Below are positions 20,001 to 34,700 of a stretch of DNA of 64,000 nt, piece after piece. Numbering within the stretch: the first letter of the stretch is position 1; each line of letters begins with the position of its first letter. The notes under the pieces are model-generated. The model was not told the origin of the DNA and searched no databases. It was given only the letters and a program-made list of their open reading frames with translations. Location of the stretch: contig VZRN01001124.1 of assembly GCA_013397935.1 (NCBI GenBank), positions 1,982,161-2,046,160 of the forward strand. Direction: 5' to 3'. A program made the position numbers and the translations under genes. The DNA is from Dasyornis broadbenti. Its lineage: Eukaryota > Chordata > Aves > Passeriformes > Dasyornithidae.

Positions 20001-22604
20001 ATTCAGCACATTTTGTTTTGCAGCAGTAGGTCTGTAGATTCACTAGGGGAGTCAGCTTTATAGTTCTTGTGTATTTCCCTGCAGTTCTTTTGTGGTTCAT
20101 TTTCTAGTTAATCTTTCTTTCATTAATCAAGTGAAACTCTGAAATGAACTCTAGGTAAGGATGCTTGTTTGTTTAGCCAGTGATTTAAAAATTAACAAAC
20201 TGACCCTTTGTTCAAGAACTTTAACTTCCTCCCTGCCCATGAAGAGGACAGGTATAAAGTCTGCCTATTGTTTACAGGCTGGTCAGAAATGGGAGTAACC
20301 AGTTCAGAAACAAAGCTGATATGATCCTGTCAATTTAGATAATACCAGTAACCTAGGTGAAACAGTGGAAAGAATTTTTTGTGCATTTCCTAGCTTAGTC
20401 CCTCTTCTTGTTGCTTCATGGCATTGGGAGTCAGCTGCCTTTTCTAACTTGCACATCTGCACAGCAGCGTTTCTCAGGTGGAGTCCAGGGATCACAGAAG
20501 AGTGATCCATGGAGCATCTTCAGGCACTCCAGCAAGAAAACAGCCAAATGGAGATAGGTCAGTCTTACAAATGACTACAGGAAAAGCAAACATTTTTAGA
20601 TCAGTCACAAGCGAGAATGAAGAACACAACACTGTGTGAAACAGACCCCATGTTGCTTTTCTAAATACTCATCCCTGTACTCCAGAAGCACCACCAAGAG
20701 TGTGAGGCCTCTCTCCCCCAGACTTTGTCCCTGTAGTTTCAGTGGGCAGGAATCAGCTTTGCCATTTATCTGTCTACACAGACACATCTTGCTGATTGCC
20801 ACAAAACCTGCCTGCCAGAACCACCATGACCACAAGGCCTTATCTTGCATGCATTCTGTTTTCCTTCCTGCCTTCACTGCATGCTGTACAAGTGAGACAG
20901 CAGCCAGATGCCTGCCCAGCCTGGGACGCTGCCTCAGCTTTACGTGCTTGTACAGGGCTCTGCACTAAAGCAAAATGGCACCAAGCCCTGCTGGGGTATT
21001 GGTACATTATTGCAGTGCAAGTGCTTGCTGCAAGTAACTTCTTCCAGCCCAGCTGTGTGTGATCTTTGAAGCTGTTTTCCTCCTAAAGCACTATACGTTG
21101 GGGCCACCTGTTTCTTTCATAACCTTGTCCTGTTTACATCTACTATCTAATACAAAGGAGAAGATTATTTCAGATTTAACAACCCTGAAGTATTATCTCA
21201 GTTTTTATTTCATGCCTGAGAGGAGATACAGAAATATCTTTTAATATGGGTCCATGATTCATGACTCACTGGCTTTTATAACTCCTTTTAGCAGATTCTT
21301 TCCTGTAGAGAAGGACACATTCCAGACACAAAGACACTCCTGAAATAATCTCTTTCTCTAAGGCTACGGACATGGAGAAAACAGGTACACAAGAGGCTTG
21401 CAAGGGCTTAGAGAATCAGCCTTTTGGGTGTGTATTTTCAGAAGGGTCAGCTTCATATAATTGCAGTACTGGCTCCTGCATGGGCTGGTTATTTTAGGTA
21501 ATTTTGCAGAAACATTGCTTTGAAAAAAGCAACATACATAGGTCAGTGTTGGGCCTTTAATTTTAAACTTCTATCAAGATGTGTAACAGAAGAATAGACA
21601 CCTTTTATGGAAGGAATTTTAACATACACAGTGCACACGAAGTATGTGAGTCATGGGCATCCTGAAAAAACTCCAGCAAGGAATTTTATGTCAGCAGAAT
21701 GCATTTATTAACAACGCTTGTTGGTGAGGCCAGATCAGGACCTTTTTGTCTCTGGTATCAAAATGGCAGCAGGTAGTTGGGGCCTCAGATTTGCTTTTTG
21801 CGCAAAGATCCTCCCAGCACCACATCAGGACTGAGTTCGTTACTGACTCAAAGGGCAGACTGCCAGCTGAGGCACTGCCAAAGCCACTTCCTGCCGTGCC
21901 TGCATTTCTTTGGAAATTTCTCAAGTGGATGATTAAGAAGAAATAAGCCCAGGGTTGTGCACACTGTTAGTCCTCACAGCCGAGGTTTCGGTTGTGCCTT
22001 TATCACACACCGGTAGCTGTGCTATTTCCGTAGCGTCTGCTATTCTGAGCATGCATAGACGTTGGAGCTCTCTCTCCACACTTGGCAACTGCCACTCCAC
22101 AGGGCCATGGCTCGCTCCATGAGATTTCTTAATTTATGTGTTAAATACTGTTGATTTCTTTATAAAAACACCAGAAGTTCCGCTACAGGCTTTGTATATT
22201 TCTTTTTTTTTTTTTTTTTTTTTTGAAAGGCTATGAATAAAAGATTTATTTTTTAGCAGCCAGGGGAGGGAAGTAGGTTTCTAAAGCAACAGCAACCATT
22301 GATTTGTATCCTCCTACTCTTCTAACATCTCTTTTCACTTCTCTAGGCTTCATTGCCAAGAACTGTAGTTAGTGCATCCTGGCCTTTGTGGGAAATGAGC
22401 TCATTTGCAGCCTGCGTCCTGGAATATTTGGAGGATAAAGTGAGGGGTGAGATTTCTAACTCTTTGGCAAGGTCAGGTCCATCTTCTACCCTGCATATAG
22501 TTTTCAGAACAGGCAGCCTTTCACATCAGACTGCTTTATCTAAACTCCTACACAAAGCATTCCCACATCGAGCCCAGGCTGAAATTAAAACTCACAGATG
22601 TAAG
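17031..22604. other. Intergenic region between convergent CD44 and SLC1A2
   Basis: No gene recognised. Contains a short candidate LTR at 17930-18171, T-runs at 18757-18772 and 22203-22224, and a locally G/C-richer, CpG-containing patch at 21970-22110. All open frames are short and without family resemblance. Confidence 0.5.
17930..18171 (+). mobile_element. Candidate short solo LTR
   Basis: Begins TGTTAAGG and ends CTCTTACA, giving imperfect inverted TG...CA ends, flanked by CCAGG on the left and GCAGG on the right (4 of 5 match). Inside are a possible TATA-like ACAAATAAGC and an AATAAA at 18079-18084 about 90 bases before the end, an R/U5-like layout. No internal retroviral genes. The imperfect flanks and unknown family keep confidence low. 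Confidence 0.4.
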
Positions 22605-22626
22605 CCATGAAAATTATGAATCAACA

Positions 22627-22632
22627 TTTATT
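22627..22632 (-). terminator. SLC1A2: Candidate SLC1A2 poly(A) signal AATAAA
   Basis: TTTATT on the plus strand, read as AATAAA on the minus strand, about 9.05 kb from the stop codon. Other minus-strand AATAAA hexamers occur nearer the stop, so shorter isoforms are possible. Confidence 0.4.
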
Positions 22633-25600
22633 GATGATATGTACATAAGAGGTACAACACTTAGTGAAATATTATATTCATGACTATTTTTCCAGTTTAA
22701 AAGAATGTCTAGTTTGTTTTATACATGGAAGTTACAGAAATCAGTTCACTCTGTAAGAAAGCATTAAAAGCAAATGACTAACAATCATTGTAAAGAAGAA
22801 AGGACCTGAACTACAAAAATAGAATCAGTCTACAAGGCATTCCCACTACAATATACAAGAACAGAGCCCAGAGTTGGGAGAAACTTCATCATCTGCATTA
22901 GTTAAATTCTAAACAAACTGTGCTACAGATACTGTACAGTATGTCATTTCAAAATCTGCGGAACTTTTTGAGTGTAAAGACCAACCTTATCGCTCTTCCT
23001 TTTTATCCTTTTTACAATAGAACATCGCAAAACATTCCAGTTCATGCCTGGTCACATTAAAGAAGGGGCAAGGGATGATAAGTAGGCAGCACAGAGTACT
23101 CCAGAGTGTAATTCATCCCGAAGTATCATAATGGGACTCACCAAGCAGGATAGTTTCTGTGCTTTGGGGCCTGATTTTTATTTCTTTCTTCCTATAGGAG
23201 TTGATTATATTTATAAGATCCAGGTTCAGAGTGTCTAGGAATGAATCAGCTTCTTCTTGCTGCAAGGTTTTATTTTCTCATAGATCTGAACTGTAGCTCT
23301 GATCTCAGAATATTTTTGCCACTGACTATGTGGTTCATATGTCTTTTTTATGACCAGACATACTTTTGTAAATAACAGGCCTTTACAACAACCACAGTAG
23401 CTTTAGAAGCTTTTAGTTTTGCATTTATTTTCCAATAAATGTTAATATCCCTTTTTAACAATGAAAGAAACAGTGTCCCTTTGTCCATGAGTGTATTCAT
23501 CTTTCTCAGAGCCTGTTCCTGCTAAGAAGATGAAGCAAAGGTTCCTGCTCGGACTTCTCAGGCACTCCGGAGAGAGCTGGCAGCCCCTTGCTGCCTGCAG
23601 GCTTGCCCAGTCCCAGCCATGGGACTGCACTGCTTCCCTGGCTTCTGTGGTCAAGGAGTAACTGGAAGTGACTCAGAGGGATCCTGTGATGCCGTGATGT
23701 GACTAAGGGCTGAATGATGCACAGAGTCAAAGCAGCCAAGGCATCCAACAGGAATGCAGTTAGATGGATTTCCCCTCATTCATTGTGCCAATTTAAAAGG
23801 TGACTTAGTAAGCTTTTGGTGATAAAGAGTCGAAACATATCAAGCAAACGAAGAAAATAAAACAGAAATTTATCATTCCAGGTGAGCATTAATTCTGTAT
23901 GTCATAACAAGTGTAATCACCAGGCAGCAAATCTATGCTGAGATCACTTTCACTCACTGCCAGGGAACTACACACCTGCCGCTTCTAACACACACCATAC
24001 TGGTCAGATAGTTGAAAACTAAAATTAACATATTTACAGTGAGCTGGCTGCATACACGATTCTGAATGTTATTAAAACTGGGTACTCCATAAGAGACAGA
24101 TAAAGTAGTTACTAAGCTGTGGAACTTAATCAGTTGAACGGTCTAAAAGAAACAAACCCAGATACAAATGAAAAACAGAAAGTAGAACAAAATTTTAAAA
24201 CACAGTCTAATTTTCTACTATGGCTCAACACACAGAAACCTATTAAATTAATTTGAAGCACAGCTACACATACTGTATACACCATTTCACTGAAATTACG
24301 TGTTGATAGCTACGTTATCTACACTAAGTGCAGGGAGGCACTGGACATCATGCTTCAACAAAATGTCAAAACTGGTATCAATAAGGTTTTACAGCTATTA
24401 GTAACTCAGCACTATTCTACCTGTGATTCCTATTAAGTTAATACCTGTTACATCTGATTTAAAATACAATATAGATTAAAATACAAGGGTATATCAACAC
24501 ACTTCCTACATATATATCTACTAGAAACTTAGGCTCCAAAACCTCAGCAGAATAACATGGCCCCACAGATTTCTGAATAGTTGAAGAGATACCCAGTATA
24601 AGTCACACTGGGACAGCAGTCTTTGCTATTCAATGTTTTCTTTGTTTTGAATTACAGTCAAAGAGCTAGTAGGCCATAGCAGATTTTTGTTGTTGTTGTT
24701 ATATAGTTGTTATGAATATTTATATTAATTTATTTTTATTCCTCTAAAAACAGTTCCTTATTAATTAACTTGAAATTATAATAGCCACGGCCTTAATGCC
24801 AACAGGTATTTGCCTAATGGGAAGAGATGACCAATATGAGAAGTAACGGTCATTTGGGTCCAAAAATATAGAGGTTATTCTCTTTAAAACACATAAGAAA
24901 AGGAGGTATTTGTATGGATGCTACCTAATTACATTGGTCCCATGGTGGTGGTTCTGTTGGTCCTTTTTCAAGAAGGCAAAATTAGGTGGCAAAATCCTGA
25001 ACTTTTTCCACAGGCTGAACTCACACACACTGTATTGTAACAAGATGGATGGGGTACCTGACAACATATTCTTTGTCTACCACGATCTCATTTTCTATAA
25101 ACTGCATTCTGAGCCAGTCATTTATACATTAACAGGTCCTAAGGAAGAACTGCAGGATTTGGCAAAGGTAACATCAGGAAAAATTATAAAAGTGAGGGAC
25201 GATTGCCCAAGACAGTCAATCTAGAAGATTGCTCAGATTATTACAATATTGTTCCATGATGAACTGCAGCATTTAAGGACATATTGAAATTCCTATTTGC
25301 TTCTTGCATTTTGTGCTTTGTCTATAATTCATCACTAAACATAACACAAAAATATTTCATTGATCCTAAATGTCATAAGAAAACTGGTTTTGTTCAAAGG
25401 TATAGATCACCTTTAAAGGATTATACCCCTACCTTATATGATTACATAGAAAACATTCTAAGAAAATACTTGTGTGTCTGTAAATTACAGATACTAGGTA
25501 ATTTTATTCAGTCTACACTGTAGTTTCCAGAGAACAACTACAAACCCCTAAAATCTGTATTATTCTTAACTAAATCAGTGTTGAGCACACAATATTTAAC

Positions 25601-26830
25601 ACTATAAATACATATTCAGCTTTTCTGGATGCATTCTACAAGCAAGAGTTCATACCGGATCATAGGAAATAAGATATATTTAAGAAAGGAGCAGGATATA
25701 TTGGATGGAAGTGTATGCAATTGTTAAGTAGAAAGGACAACCTGTAGTACACAAGAACTCACAAGTCCATACAAAACACCAAAATGGAAATGCTATAATC
25801 TACAATACCAACTGCAAAATCAATATGCAAGCACAGTTTGCACATAGTATTTGAAAAACTGTAGAAAAAAGAATGGAAAAGAAGGATACAAAAATTCCAG
25901 CAGACTACACTATATATGTACAAAGCAATATACAAGTACGAGACAATCCAGGTTGTGTGATGCTGCCTATGACAGCTTCCCTTCGTGCAATGGTATGTGC
26001 CACAGAGCATTGTTAGAAACAGTTGCAGGACTCCTGAATGCTGAGTAAAAGAGTAGAAAGATTGGATGCTCTATCATTGATCAGCATTGGCTCTGCAGCA
26101 GAATGGAGTTAGAAACGAAAGGGGATCAAATGCTGGGTGAAGTGAGAAACCTCACAAGTTTTCTTGTTTCCCCAAATCTTGTGTTAGCCTGTTGGTTATT
26201 TCCATCCTGGACTCGTTGAGACCTACTCAGTGGTTCACTCACATGCTCTAGGCTTTTCCAATGCTTGGAACCTGGCTTTTTTGTAAGACTCACAGTTGCA
26301 ACTGCATAACCACTTTATCTCTTAGATTTTTATCAACCCAGTGGTGGGGAGTCACTGGTTTTCCTCTGAACAGTGGAAGATATCTCTGGGATGGTGGGCA
26401 CATGTGAGGGACAGTTTGTCAGAGCCTTGAGGAGGCCACTCAAAAGAGAAGTAAAAGAATTACCAGCACCTGGGCATCAGCAGCAGTTTGACTCATTCAT
26501 AGCAGCAGATTTCCATGAAGTACGACCAGGAAGAAAAAATGAGGGAGGCACCCATTGCAGAGCCTGTACCAAGGCACTGCTACTGGGGACTTTATCAGGA
26601 GTCCTGCCAAAAGTGTGCAGAACTGCACAGTCTGTGCGTTGTCTTGGGGGGAGATACAACCTTGGTGCCCATGGGGGAAGAAAGATCGATGACTTTGGAA
26701 GGAATATGCACTAAATCCATTGTTTCAGGAACATCATGAGCAAGAACACATTTTCAAAAGCAGCATGGCAAAGCTGAACAATTCATTTACAGTTTGACTG
26801 CCTTCTTTGACACGTCACTATTGTAAATCC

Positions 26831-26890
26831 TTTGTTTGTTTGTTTGTTTGTTTGTTTGTTTGTTTGTTTGTTTGTTTGTTTGTTTGTTTT
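26831..26890. repeat. (TTTG)n microsatellite
   Basis: About 15 uninterrupted TTTG units, ending in TTTT. In the SLC1A2 mRNA sense it is (CAAA)n. Confidence 0.98.
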
Positions 26891-29800
26891 AGTACTTGAA
26901 ACTACACTCTCTATATCATTCTGTAGACAAAGGAAATTGGGTAAATATTTCCCTTCAAAGTCACCAATATTATTGGAGAACAGAAAATAACTCATCTTTC
27001 TAAGAATGCTTTCTGCTAGGAACAGAAGCTTCTACATAGTCTTAAATGGTGAATTACAGCCGAGGTGAACTGTCCCAATGGTCTATACACATATCATAAT
27101 GGCTAATATGAAAAATCTTAATTGTGGCCTTAAGTGTCACAGTTATAAAATCAAGATAGTCTTCAGGCTCATAACAGAATAATATTACAGTACATTTTTA
27201 TAAAGTGCCCTTATTTATCCTTCTGTAAATTAATTCAAATGCAGCAATAAAAAGAGTTGAATGGAACTTAAAGAAATGAGAAAGAGTTATACCTTTACAT
27301 CTCCACAAAAGGATTCTTCTGAGCCTGATACTAAAGCTCAGAGCCTTTTCAAAGATAAATAGAGAAGTGAATGTCAGAGGAGAGGTTTAATACTACCTAC
27401 AGTTGTGGGGATTTGTGCGACTGCTGCTGTGTTGCTACAACAAGGCTGCAATAACACAAGTGAAGGCAAGAAAGCAAAGAAAATCCAGGCAGTCACCAGA
27501 ATAAATTCGTTCACATGCTGATGCTACAGCCTCTCAGATGAACTCTACTCTTCTGAGTGTTTACTGCTGAAAAACTAATGACCCTGGGAGTGATGGAAAA
27601 CAATTAGAACTCCATATTGCTCCCACTTTTAAAAGTGGCATAAAGTCTGGAATTCCATGTGTTTTGAGAAAGAAATGGAGATCAGCTGAGTCTCAGAGAA
27701 AACATAGGCAAAATCTGTAATGAGAGTGATCCTTATTTTAGTGCTGAGTTTCAAATTCAGTGCTGGACTTGCAGCACAGAAACAATTAGGTATAAAAGAA
27801 GCATCTTGGCAGAAATCTTTTGGATGTGAGAATCAACTTCATTATAAATAGCAGACAAAGACTATTTCCTAGGATGTGATTGTGAAATGTCTTATAACTT
27901 AATAGAGACAGGAAGGGACTTGAATATTTTCCTGGAAAATTGTGACTCCCACGATTTCAGTGGGGATTTCATGTAGTCAAAGCATTGCAGGCACAGTTTT
28001 TGCTACTGCGAACAGTTTTTCAAAGACATACTGTTTCTCACCAATTCAAATGGAAAGAGCATGTCTCGTAATAGGGCTCAAGTGGTTTCTGCCCTACCTA
28101 TTTGAAGAGTCTTTGTGTGTAAGACCCACACATGTTTCTTGAAAGGCTGGTGCAGCCTTTGTCTTTCAAGGGAAGCAATGAAGAAACAACTTAAGTGGCA
28201 AAGTGCTCCACCTCTCCTGCAGTTCTAACATACAGTGTGCTTTACTTTCAGAGGACACTACGAGAATGCCAACCCAGCTTCAGCAGCAAATGCATAAGCA
28301 TATATTGCATTTAGTATGCAATGAACTGAGTCTTTGCCTCCAGACTTTTCCATGTGCCAGTATGCTGCCAGAAATCCAAAGGCCACAGGATATCACAGTT
28401 GCACAGACAAAGGTGGAGGGAACTGATAGACCAGCAAATGAGATGAATGTAGAAAGCAATGTTAATATGAACGGAACAGAACAAATGAATTTTCACTGAG
28501 CTTTTTCTTTAGCTTTGCCACCCCAGCACTGTGAACAGACACAAAAAAATTGACAGATGCAAATTAATGCATTGACACTCCTAGTGAAAGTAAAATGAAG
28601 GTGGCCAGTAACCAGCACTGCCTGCTGAAACGTGGACCTTGGATTAGCTCAAGTGGACGTTCCCTGGGTTATTTTCTGTTTATTTAGTTAAGTAGCAACC
28701 CAGCCTCATGTGGAATGAGCAAACTGAGAAATGAAAGCCAAGAGTGAGTTACATTTTCCCACAGAAATGGAAAGCTTTTTGATGATTTAATACAGTGCTG
28801 CACTGGAGTAACACTATATTAAATATTCAGTCAGGCTACAAGCAGAGGAGTATATGAAACCCAACATTTCTCCTTCTCCCACATCCACATTTAAACAGAG
28901 AAATACCATCATAATTATATTTTGAAAAATCCCTGAGTTACTGTATCTACACAATTACCACTTTAAAATCACAGTCTGCTATTCTAATCCTATCCAAAGA
29001 TCCAAATTTATGCTCCCATATGTGGGTGGAGTTTCTCTAGCACTGCATTCCTTCCTTCCCTAGTCTCCATCCAAAGAAGCACTCTTCAAAGGACATTACA
29101 TCCCAAGTGGATAACTGTAAGCATATTCTAAGTGTTTCTCAATATGTAATTTTGTGGAGCTGCCTAGTCACATGTTGCTGACATTCCTGTTTGTTTCCAA
29201 CTGCTAAACAGTTTCAAATGACAGCTAACAGTGTATGGACCAACTTTCTAAAGCTACTGTCAATGCAAGCCATCTGTGTGGCTGCTCCTAAGAAACTGCT
29301 ATAGTGAAGAGGATGAAGAATCATCTAGTAATGGGTGAGCTGTGCCATGAAACAGCTCAAGAATGCTGGATATAAATTGGACTAAACGGTCTGTGTTATT
29401 CTTGGGTATAACTACCACTCAAGTGACAGCAAATTTCTCTTGATGAGACCCAGGACCCTCAGAGTAGTGAACATTTTACCTACACACCATCCCAGGCACA
29501 TTTTTGGCACATAATGCAGTGAATACTACTTGGGAAGCAGTAGCTAGATAAAGGTTAACTCTGGGTATGCTAATAGCAATGACTGAAGAAAAGAGAAGAC
29601 AACCTGCCTGCCACTTCTCTGAATAACCTACAATTCCATCCTTCACAAAAAGAAAAACAAAAAATCTTTAAGATACTTCAAGAGGCCTTTGGAAAAGGCC
29701 TCCCCCTCTAATACATGTTAGAGGGCTACAGAATTCACAGTGGTTCAATATTTGTTAAATTATATAGGCCATTTTGCTCAGGATTTGCTTGGCCATGGCA

Positions 29801-31684
29801 TCCAAGTGATGACAAAAATACAGTGGTAAGGAAATTATTCCAAAATAAATGCTTAATTAGGGATACTCTGACAATGGACTTGATCTTGCACATCACTGAT
29901 CATGCAAGTAGCCTTGGCTGGCTCAGGTCTGTGTGCAGTTTCAGAAATATTTATATGAATGCAGATGAACAAAAGCAGATTATATTTTTACTTTAATAGC
30001 TTCTACAGAGCCAAACTCTACAGTTAAACACATTCCTGTTTAAACCCATGACAGGTCTGAGCACAGACACTGAATGGCCAATTTCCATAAATGTTTGAAC
30101 TCTGTTTATTGCCATTTTTAAGTTCACCATATGCTCATATTCTGATTCATTCTGAAAACTTCTGAGAGTTCCCCCCAAAATTGCACAAAGCTTGTTCTGT
30201 GAATAGAACCTTCCAAGGCCATGTGGCTCAGCTTCACTATGGAACATTGTTAACAATATAATGGTATTCACCAGTATCTTAAAATTGCTAAGTATTAACA
30301 AGCACCTTTTAAAAATTTTCACAAGGTGATTATTCTCACTGCAATTTCTTCTGACAGGATGAGTCAGATATAGTGTGTTGACCAAACACTGTCTCATTAA
30401 TTCAGATGCCGTGTGCTTGAAGAAACACTTCTCTGACATTAGGGAGTTATATACTTATTACTCTGTAAAAGAGACAGAGATATAAATTCAACGTACTGGC
30501 TGAAATCCTGAAATTCTGATTTCATCTTCATTCTGTCCTAACCCTGGACAAATTCTCTTAACCTAATATGGAATTTGGTTTAGCAATGAATTCAGGATTT
30601 AGCCACTTGAAAGATGGCTTTCACTTCATAGCAAATGCTACTGATGATCACATTCAAAAATTCTGTAAGAGTGATGGATTCAGAATTTGTTTGCAGCTCA
30701 TTATCAAGTACCCAATCATGACATCCATAATCAATCTTAGTAGTACCTTACTTGGGCATCCCATCCACATGAGAAATCCCTCTGACATCAGTAGAGCAGG
30801 ATGAATAGTAAGGTACTACCTACTTTGAACAAAAATGGCATAACTCAGTCCATGGTTTTCCGTATTTTGCACATTGGACATAAATTTAGTGATGGAACTA
30901 CCACCCCTGTAACTATACTGCCTTGTATTGTATGGTGCATTGTGGTCACAGAGCAGCACAGCTCCAACATAAAATAAAGGCTGGATCTGCCCTGGCACAT
31001 CTGATAAACACATACCACACGCACATATAAATCTAAGGTCTTCTCTGGGTGCTAGGTATTAGTTGTACTGATCTAACAAAATGTCTGGGATAATTTACTG
31101 ACTTCTATGCATTAATCTTGCCCCTGGATCTAAGGTCAGCTTAAAGTACAACTAGGCACAAAATTACAGTGCTTGTTATTATCAAAACAAATAGAAATCT
31201 TTATGGATGTTTTCAAAAGGTCTTTTAGCCATACAGTGATAAACAGATCAGGTATGCCACAAGAGTCACCAAAACACTTGAAGGCTTACGTGGTGTTATG
31301 TTTCTCTTGTATCTGTGACCCTGAGTCCCTGTAGTGAACTGTACTGGCACTTTGATCTTCCCATTTTGCAGCATTTACATTCTCTATGTCTTGAATGAAA
31401 GGGGAAGTGGATGAGAGCACATTGCACTGCATGGAGAATTCTCCAGGTGCATCATCTAAACAGTAACACAAGGGAGACAGATGGCTATGGATCATTGCTT
31501 GGCAAAGACACTACAATGACTTGATGAGATCTTTGTTAAGTTTCAGTTACAAAATTAAGCAGACACTGTAGATGTTAAATAAAATAATTAAAAAAAAAAA
31601 TGGAGCAATCTTCTTTAATCATGGTATCTTCCGACAGAAGACAGCTTCAGGACTTATTAAGGATGCAGCTAGGAATCTCTTCAC

Positions 31685-31759
31685 TTAGTTTTCACGTTTC
31701 CAGGGCTCTTCTTCAACAACATTGAAGTCTGCAGATTTGCCATTGGTTGCCAGTGTTAC
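31685..31759 (-). CDS. SLC1A2: SLC1A2 exon 11, C-terminus of the standard (GLT1a) form
   Basis: Acceptor TTACTTGCAG is followed by VTLATNGKSADFNVVEEEPW and then KREN and TAA (stop at 31685-31687). 24 codons. Mammals end KREK, here KREN. It is the alternative to the read-through GLT1b tail at 35177. Confidence 0.95.
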   Translation of the reverse strand, partial: VTLATNGKSADFNVVEEEPWKREN

Positions 31760-34700
31760 CTGCAAGTAATTATCATCAACAAACGACTTAAAGGCCAAGG
31801 CACTTTGACAAGAAAAGTAGTGAGTTTTATATGGAAGATTGTGATATTTACAGGAATTACATACACTGTCACTTATTACGTAAGTAGAATGTATTTATTC
31901 AGAATTCACAACACTCCCAAATAGTGAGACTCCTGTTCATTTATTTATTATAATGACTAGAAAACATCAGTAGTAGAAAAATGTTCCACAATTTCTTAGC
32001 CCTCACTGAAGGTTTTTTAAAATAAGTATTTCAGATTCTACCCCTTTCTATCTCTTTTGGATTTCTCTGGATTATTTAAAAAATAGATTATTTATTTTTT
32101 TGAATGGAGAAAATCACTTTTTTTTTCAGTGGAATTCCTTAGCAAAGCTGCATAACTGATGCAACAACATGAAAAACACGCAAGGCCAGAAAAATCATAG
32201 ATGTGTATCTATACAAACTCACCTACAATTACACCACCTTTAAAGAAATGGAAGAAAAGACGTTGTGAAAGTATTGTTTATCATACCACTATAACAATGT
32301 AGTGAAAGATTTTAGCTATAGTCAAATTAAAAATTCATAGTAATGCTAAATTGGTCTCACATGAAGTACAGCAAAACCTCACTCTCTCCTGTAAAGATAC
32401 ATACTGGAATTTTCAGGTTTTTAGTATGGTAGAAGACCTATTGAGATCTACCACCTCACAGTGAACACTGGACAGTATGTTCCATTCCAGAGATCAGCAT
32501 AAATAAACTCGTGTTTCAAGAAAGATATCTCCAGCCAAATGACTTTAAAAATCAAAAATCAAAAAGGTAAAATGTCAATTTAACTTCACAAAAGTGATCT
32601 ATATCTTGATAATGTGAGAGAATCTTTAACTCTTAATGGATGGCTTACTTTTTCCTAACTTACCTTGTAAGTTAACATCTCCAGCTTCAAATGAAAACTT
32701 AAAGACAGAGCTGAAAATCCCCATGCTGGATAAACAGGATGCATGGAAGCATAGGGACATGGAAACATGACAAAATGCACTGATTTTTGAAACAAAGTCA
32801 AGCTTTTTCTTAGATAATTGGAAGCGGGAAACATGCACATACAGGAATGAACAGCTTATTCAGAAATGAAAATCATATAGACTCATGTGAAATATGGTAA
32901 TAAAAAAATACAAAAATATCATGCAATAACAACCACTCTACCCCCATATAAAGGTAAACTACTTATTAATTATGTACATTGACCATGCAAAATTATAAAC
33001 TACTAGTGTTATACATGGAATATATTACAGAAAGTAAATAGAAAGGGCATGCAATAGATTAGCTTTTCCATATCCTGACCAGAGCTGCAGTAAGATTTTC
33101 AACCCACCAGTACATTGGACAGGATGAAGAGATGTCTTTTCAAATTTAACTTGGCTGTTTCAAAGCATCAGATCCTACACTCTGTTGCCTTTGCAAGTCT
33201 AACACTTGGGAGTTGTAGACCACTCAACATGATCCAAACACTTTACAAATGTCAGCATATATTCATAGCTCATCGATTAGGTCATAACAACACATCCTTT
33301 TGGCAGCTTGCAGACAGACACATGGGCAAGAGATGTGACCTGCTGAAAGTCATGATTTGTCAGGACTGTGCTTAATCCAATAAACTCTGGCTCTTTTCAT
33401 GAGTTTAAAAGTGCAAACTGAGACTGCAAGCAGAGCAAACCTAAAACAATTATAAAGGAGATACATTTCTAGCTCATAAATCACTGGTCCCAAACTTGAA
33501 TTAAAGGGTGTGCTTAGGATGACATACAGCACCATTAATCCATGTTTTTGAGGCAAACTGTTTCCTCAGCTGAGGGAAATGATATGAGACACCAAAGGAG
33601 AAAAGAAAGTGCAGCAAGTATTGATTGCATCAACAGGCTGCTTCTTTCTAATGTGACTTGGATCTCTGTGCAAGTCTGAGAGACTGGGAGCAGATTAAAT
33701 TGTCAGCATTCAGTTCCATGAACATAATTGTAAACCCACCGAAATTTGCATTGTCTATTTAACTCAAAAACAATTTTCAAAAAAAATTGCAAAATAAGTT
33801 ATCCAAAAAGTGGGTGCGTATGTGCACATGCTTTCTATCATTCTTTCCAGAGAGCTTTTTCTTCAAATTTTAATCTCTTTTTCCTTTTTTGAGAAACGTA
33901 AGTTAACGACAATTTTCACTTTTGTGTAAGTATGTATTCTCTTTCTATTTCAGTTTTTGTTTTTTAAATTTTTCTCACGGAAAAAGAGTGGGTCAGAAGA
34001 GAAGGGGAGAGCCATGTCAGAATAAAATGTATGATTTTTAAAAAACCATTTTATTGAAACCTTGGAAGATTCAGGGAAAAAATGATAAGATGAAAGCTGT
34101 TTGGTTGCTTTTCTGAATTCAGTATTACTTTTTCCCCTGAAAATTCAGGTTTGGCCTGCATTAACAAGAAGTAAGCATTAGGGAAAAGACCTCATTTTAA
34201 AGAACATTTCCAGCCAGGCTAGAGACAAGTGAAAATGATAGTATAGGACTTATATTTACAATATAAATGGTGATCTGCTAATGGACTTAGTGCAGTCATT
34301 CACAGCTAGATACTGGCTCAGTTGTGGCAACTGGAAGATACAAGAGAATCTGTTTGGATAAATGGCTAAGGTAAGCTGATATACAAACTCATTGTCTGAA
34401 AGACAGTGTACAGCATCAGATGGGAGCATTAATAAACACAAAAGAAAAAAGACTACAAAATTAGAGGTTCCACCTTGTTTCACTTTCTTTTCTCCTTCTT
34501 TTCAAAAGCTTTTAAACTGCCCCATTCTAGCAGTGGGTTCTTAGAGAACTTTTAACCACTAACCTACCAAACTGTCTTCCCATTCAACTGGTGTGGCTGC
34601 TCAAGCTCACTTCACTCTGATCAAGATGTTATTATTAGTATCAATACTCCATTAGTTACAGCAAGGATTACAGAGGGAATACAGTGTTTGTGCCTTAGTG

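Larger units (their letters stand above)
22605..31684 (-). other. SLC1A2: Probable long SLC1A2 3'UTR
   Basis: About 9.1 kb of AT-rich non-coding sequence from the SLC1A2 stop codon down to a canonical minus-strand AATAAA (22627-22632). Mammalian SLC1A2 mRNA is known for a 3'UTR of roughly 9 kb, so length and signal agree. Open frames inside (for example 148 codons at 29993-30439) look like chance. Contains a (TTTG)n run at 26831-26890. Confidence 0.5.

Noticed and set aside
26831..26890. (TTTG)n run considered as a CRISPR-like or structured array
   Set aside because: Simple tetranucleotide microsatellite without spacers, in a vertebrate genome.
29993..30439. 148-codon minus-strand open frame in the presumed SLC1A2 3'UTR
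   Set aside because: No recognisable family, no splice context; consistent with chance in a long UTR.
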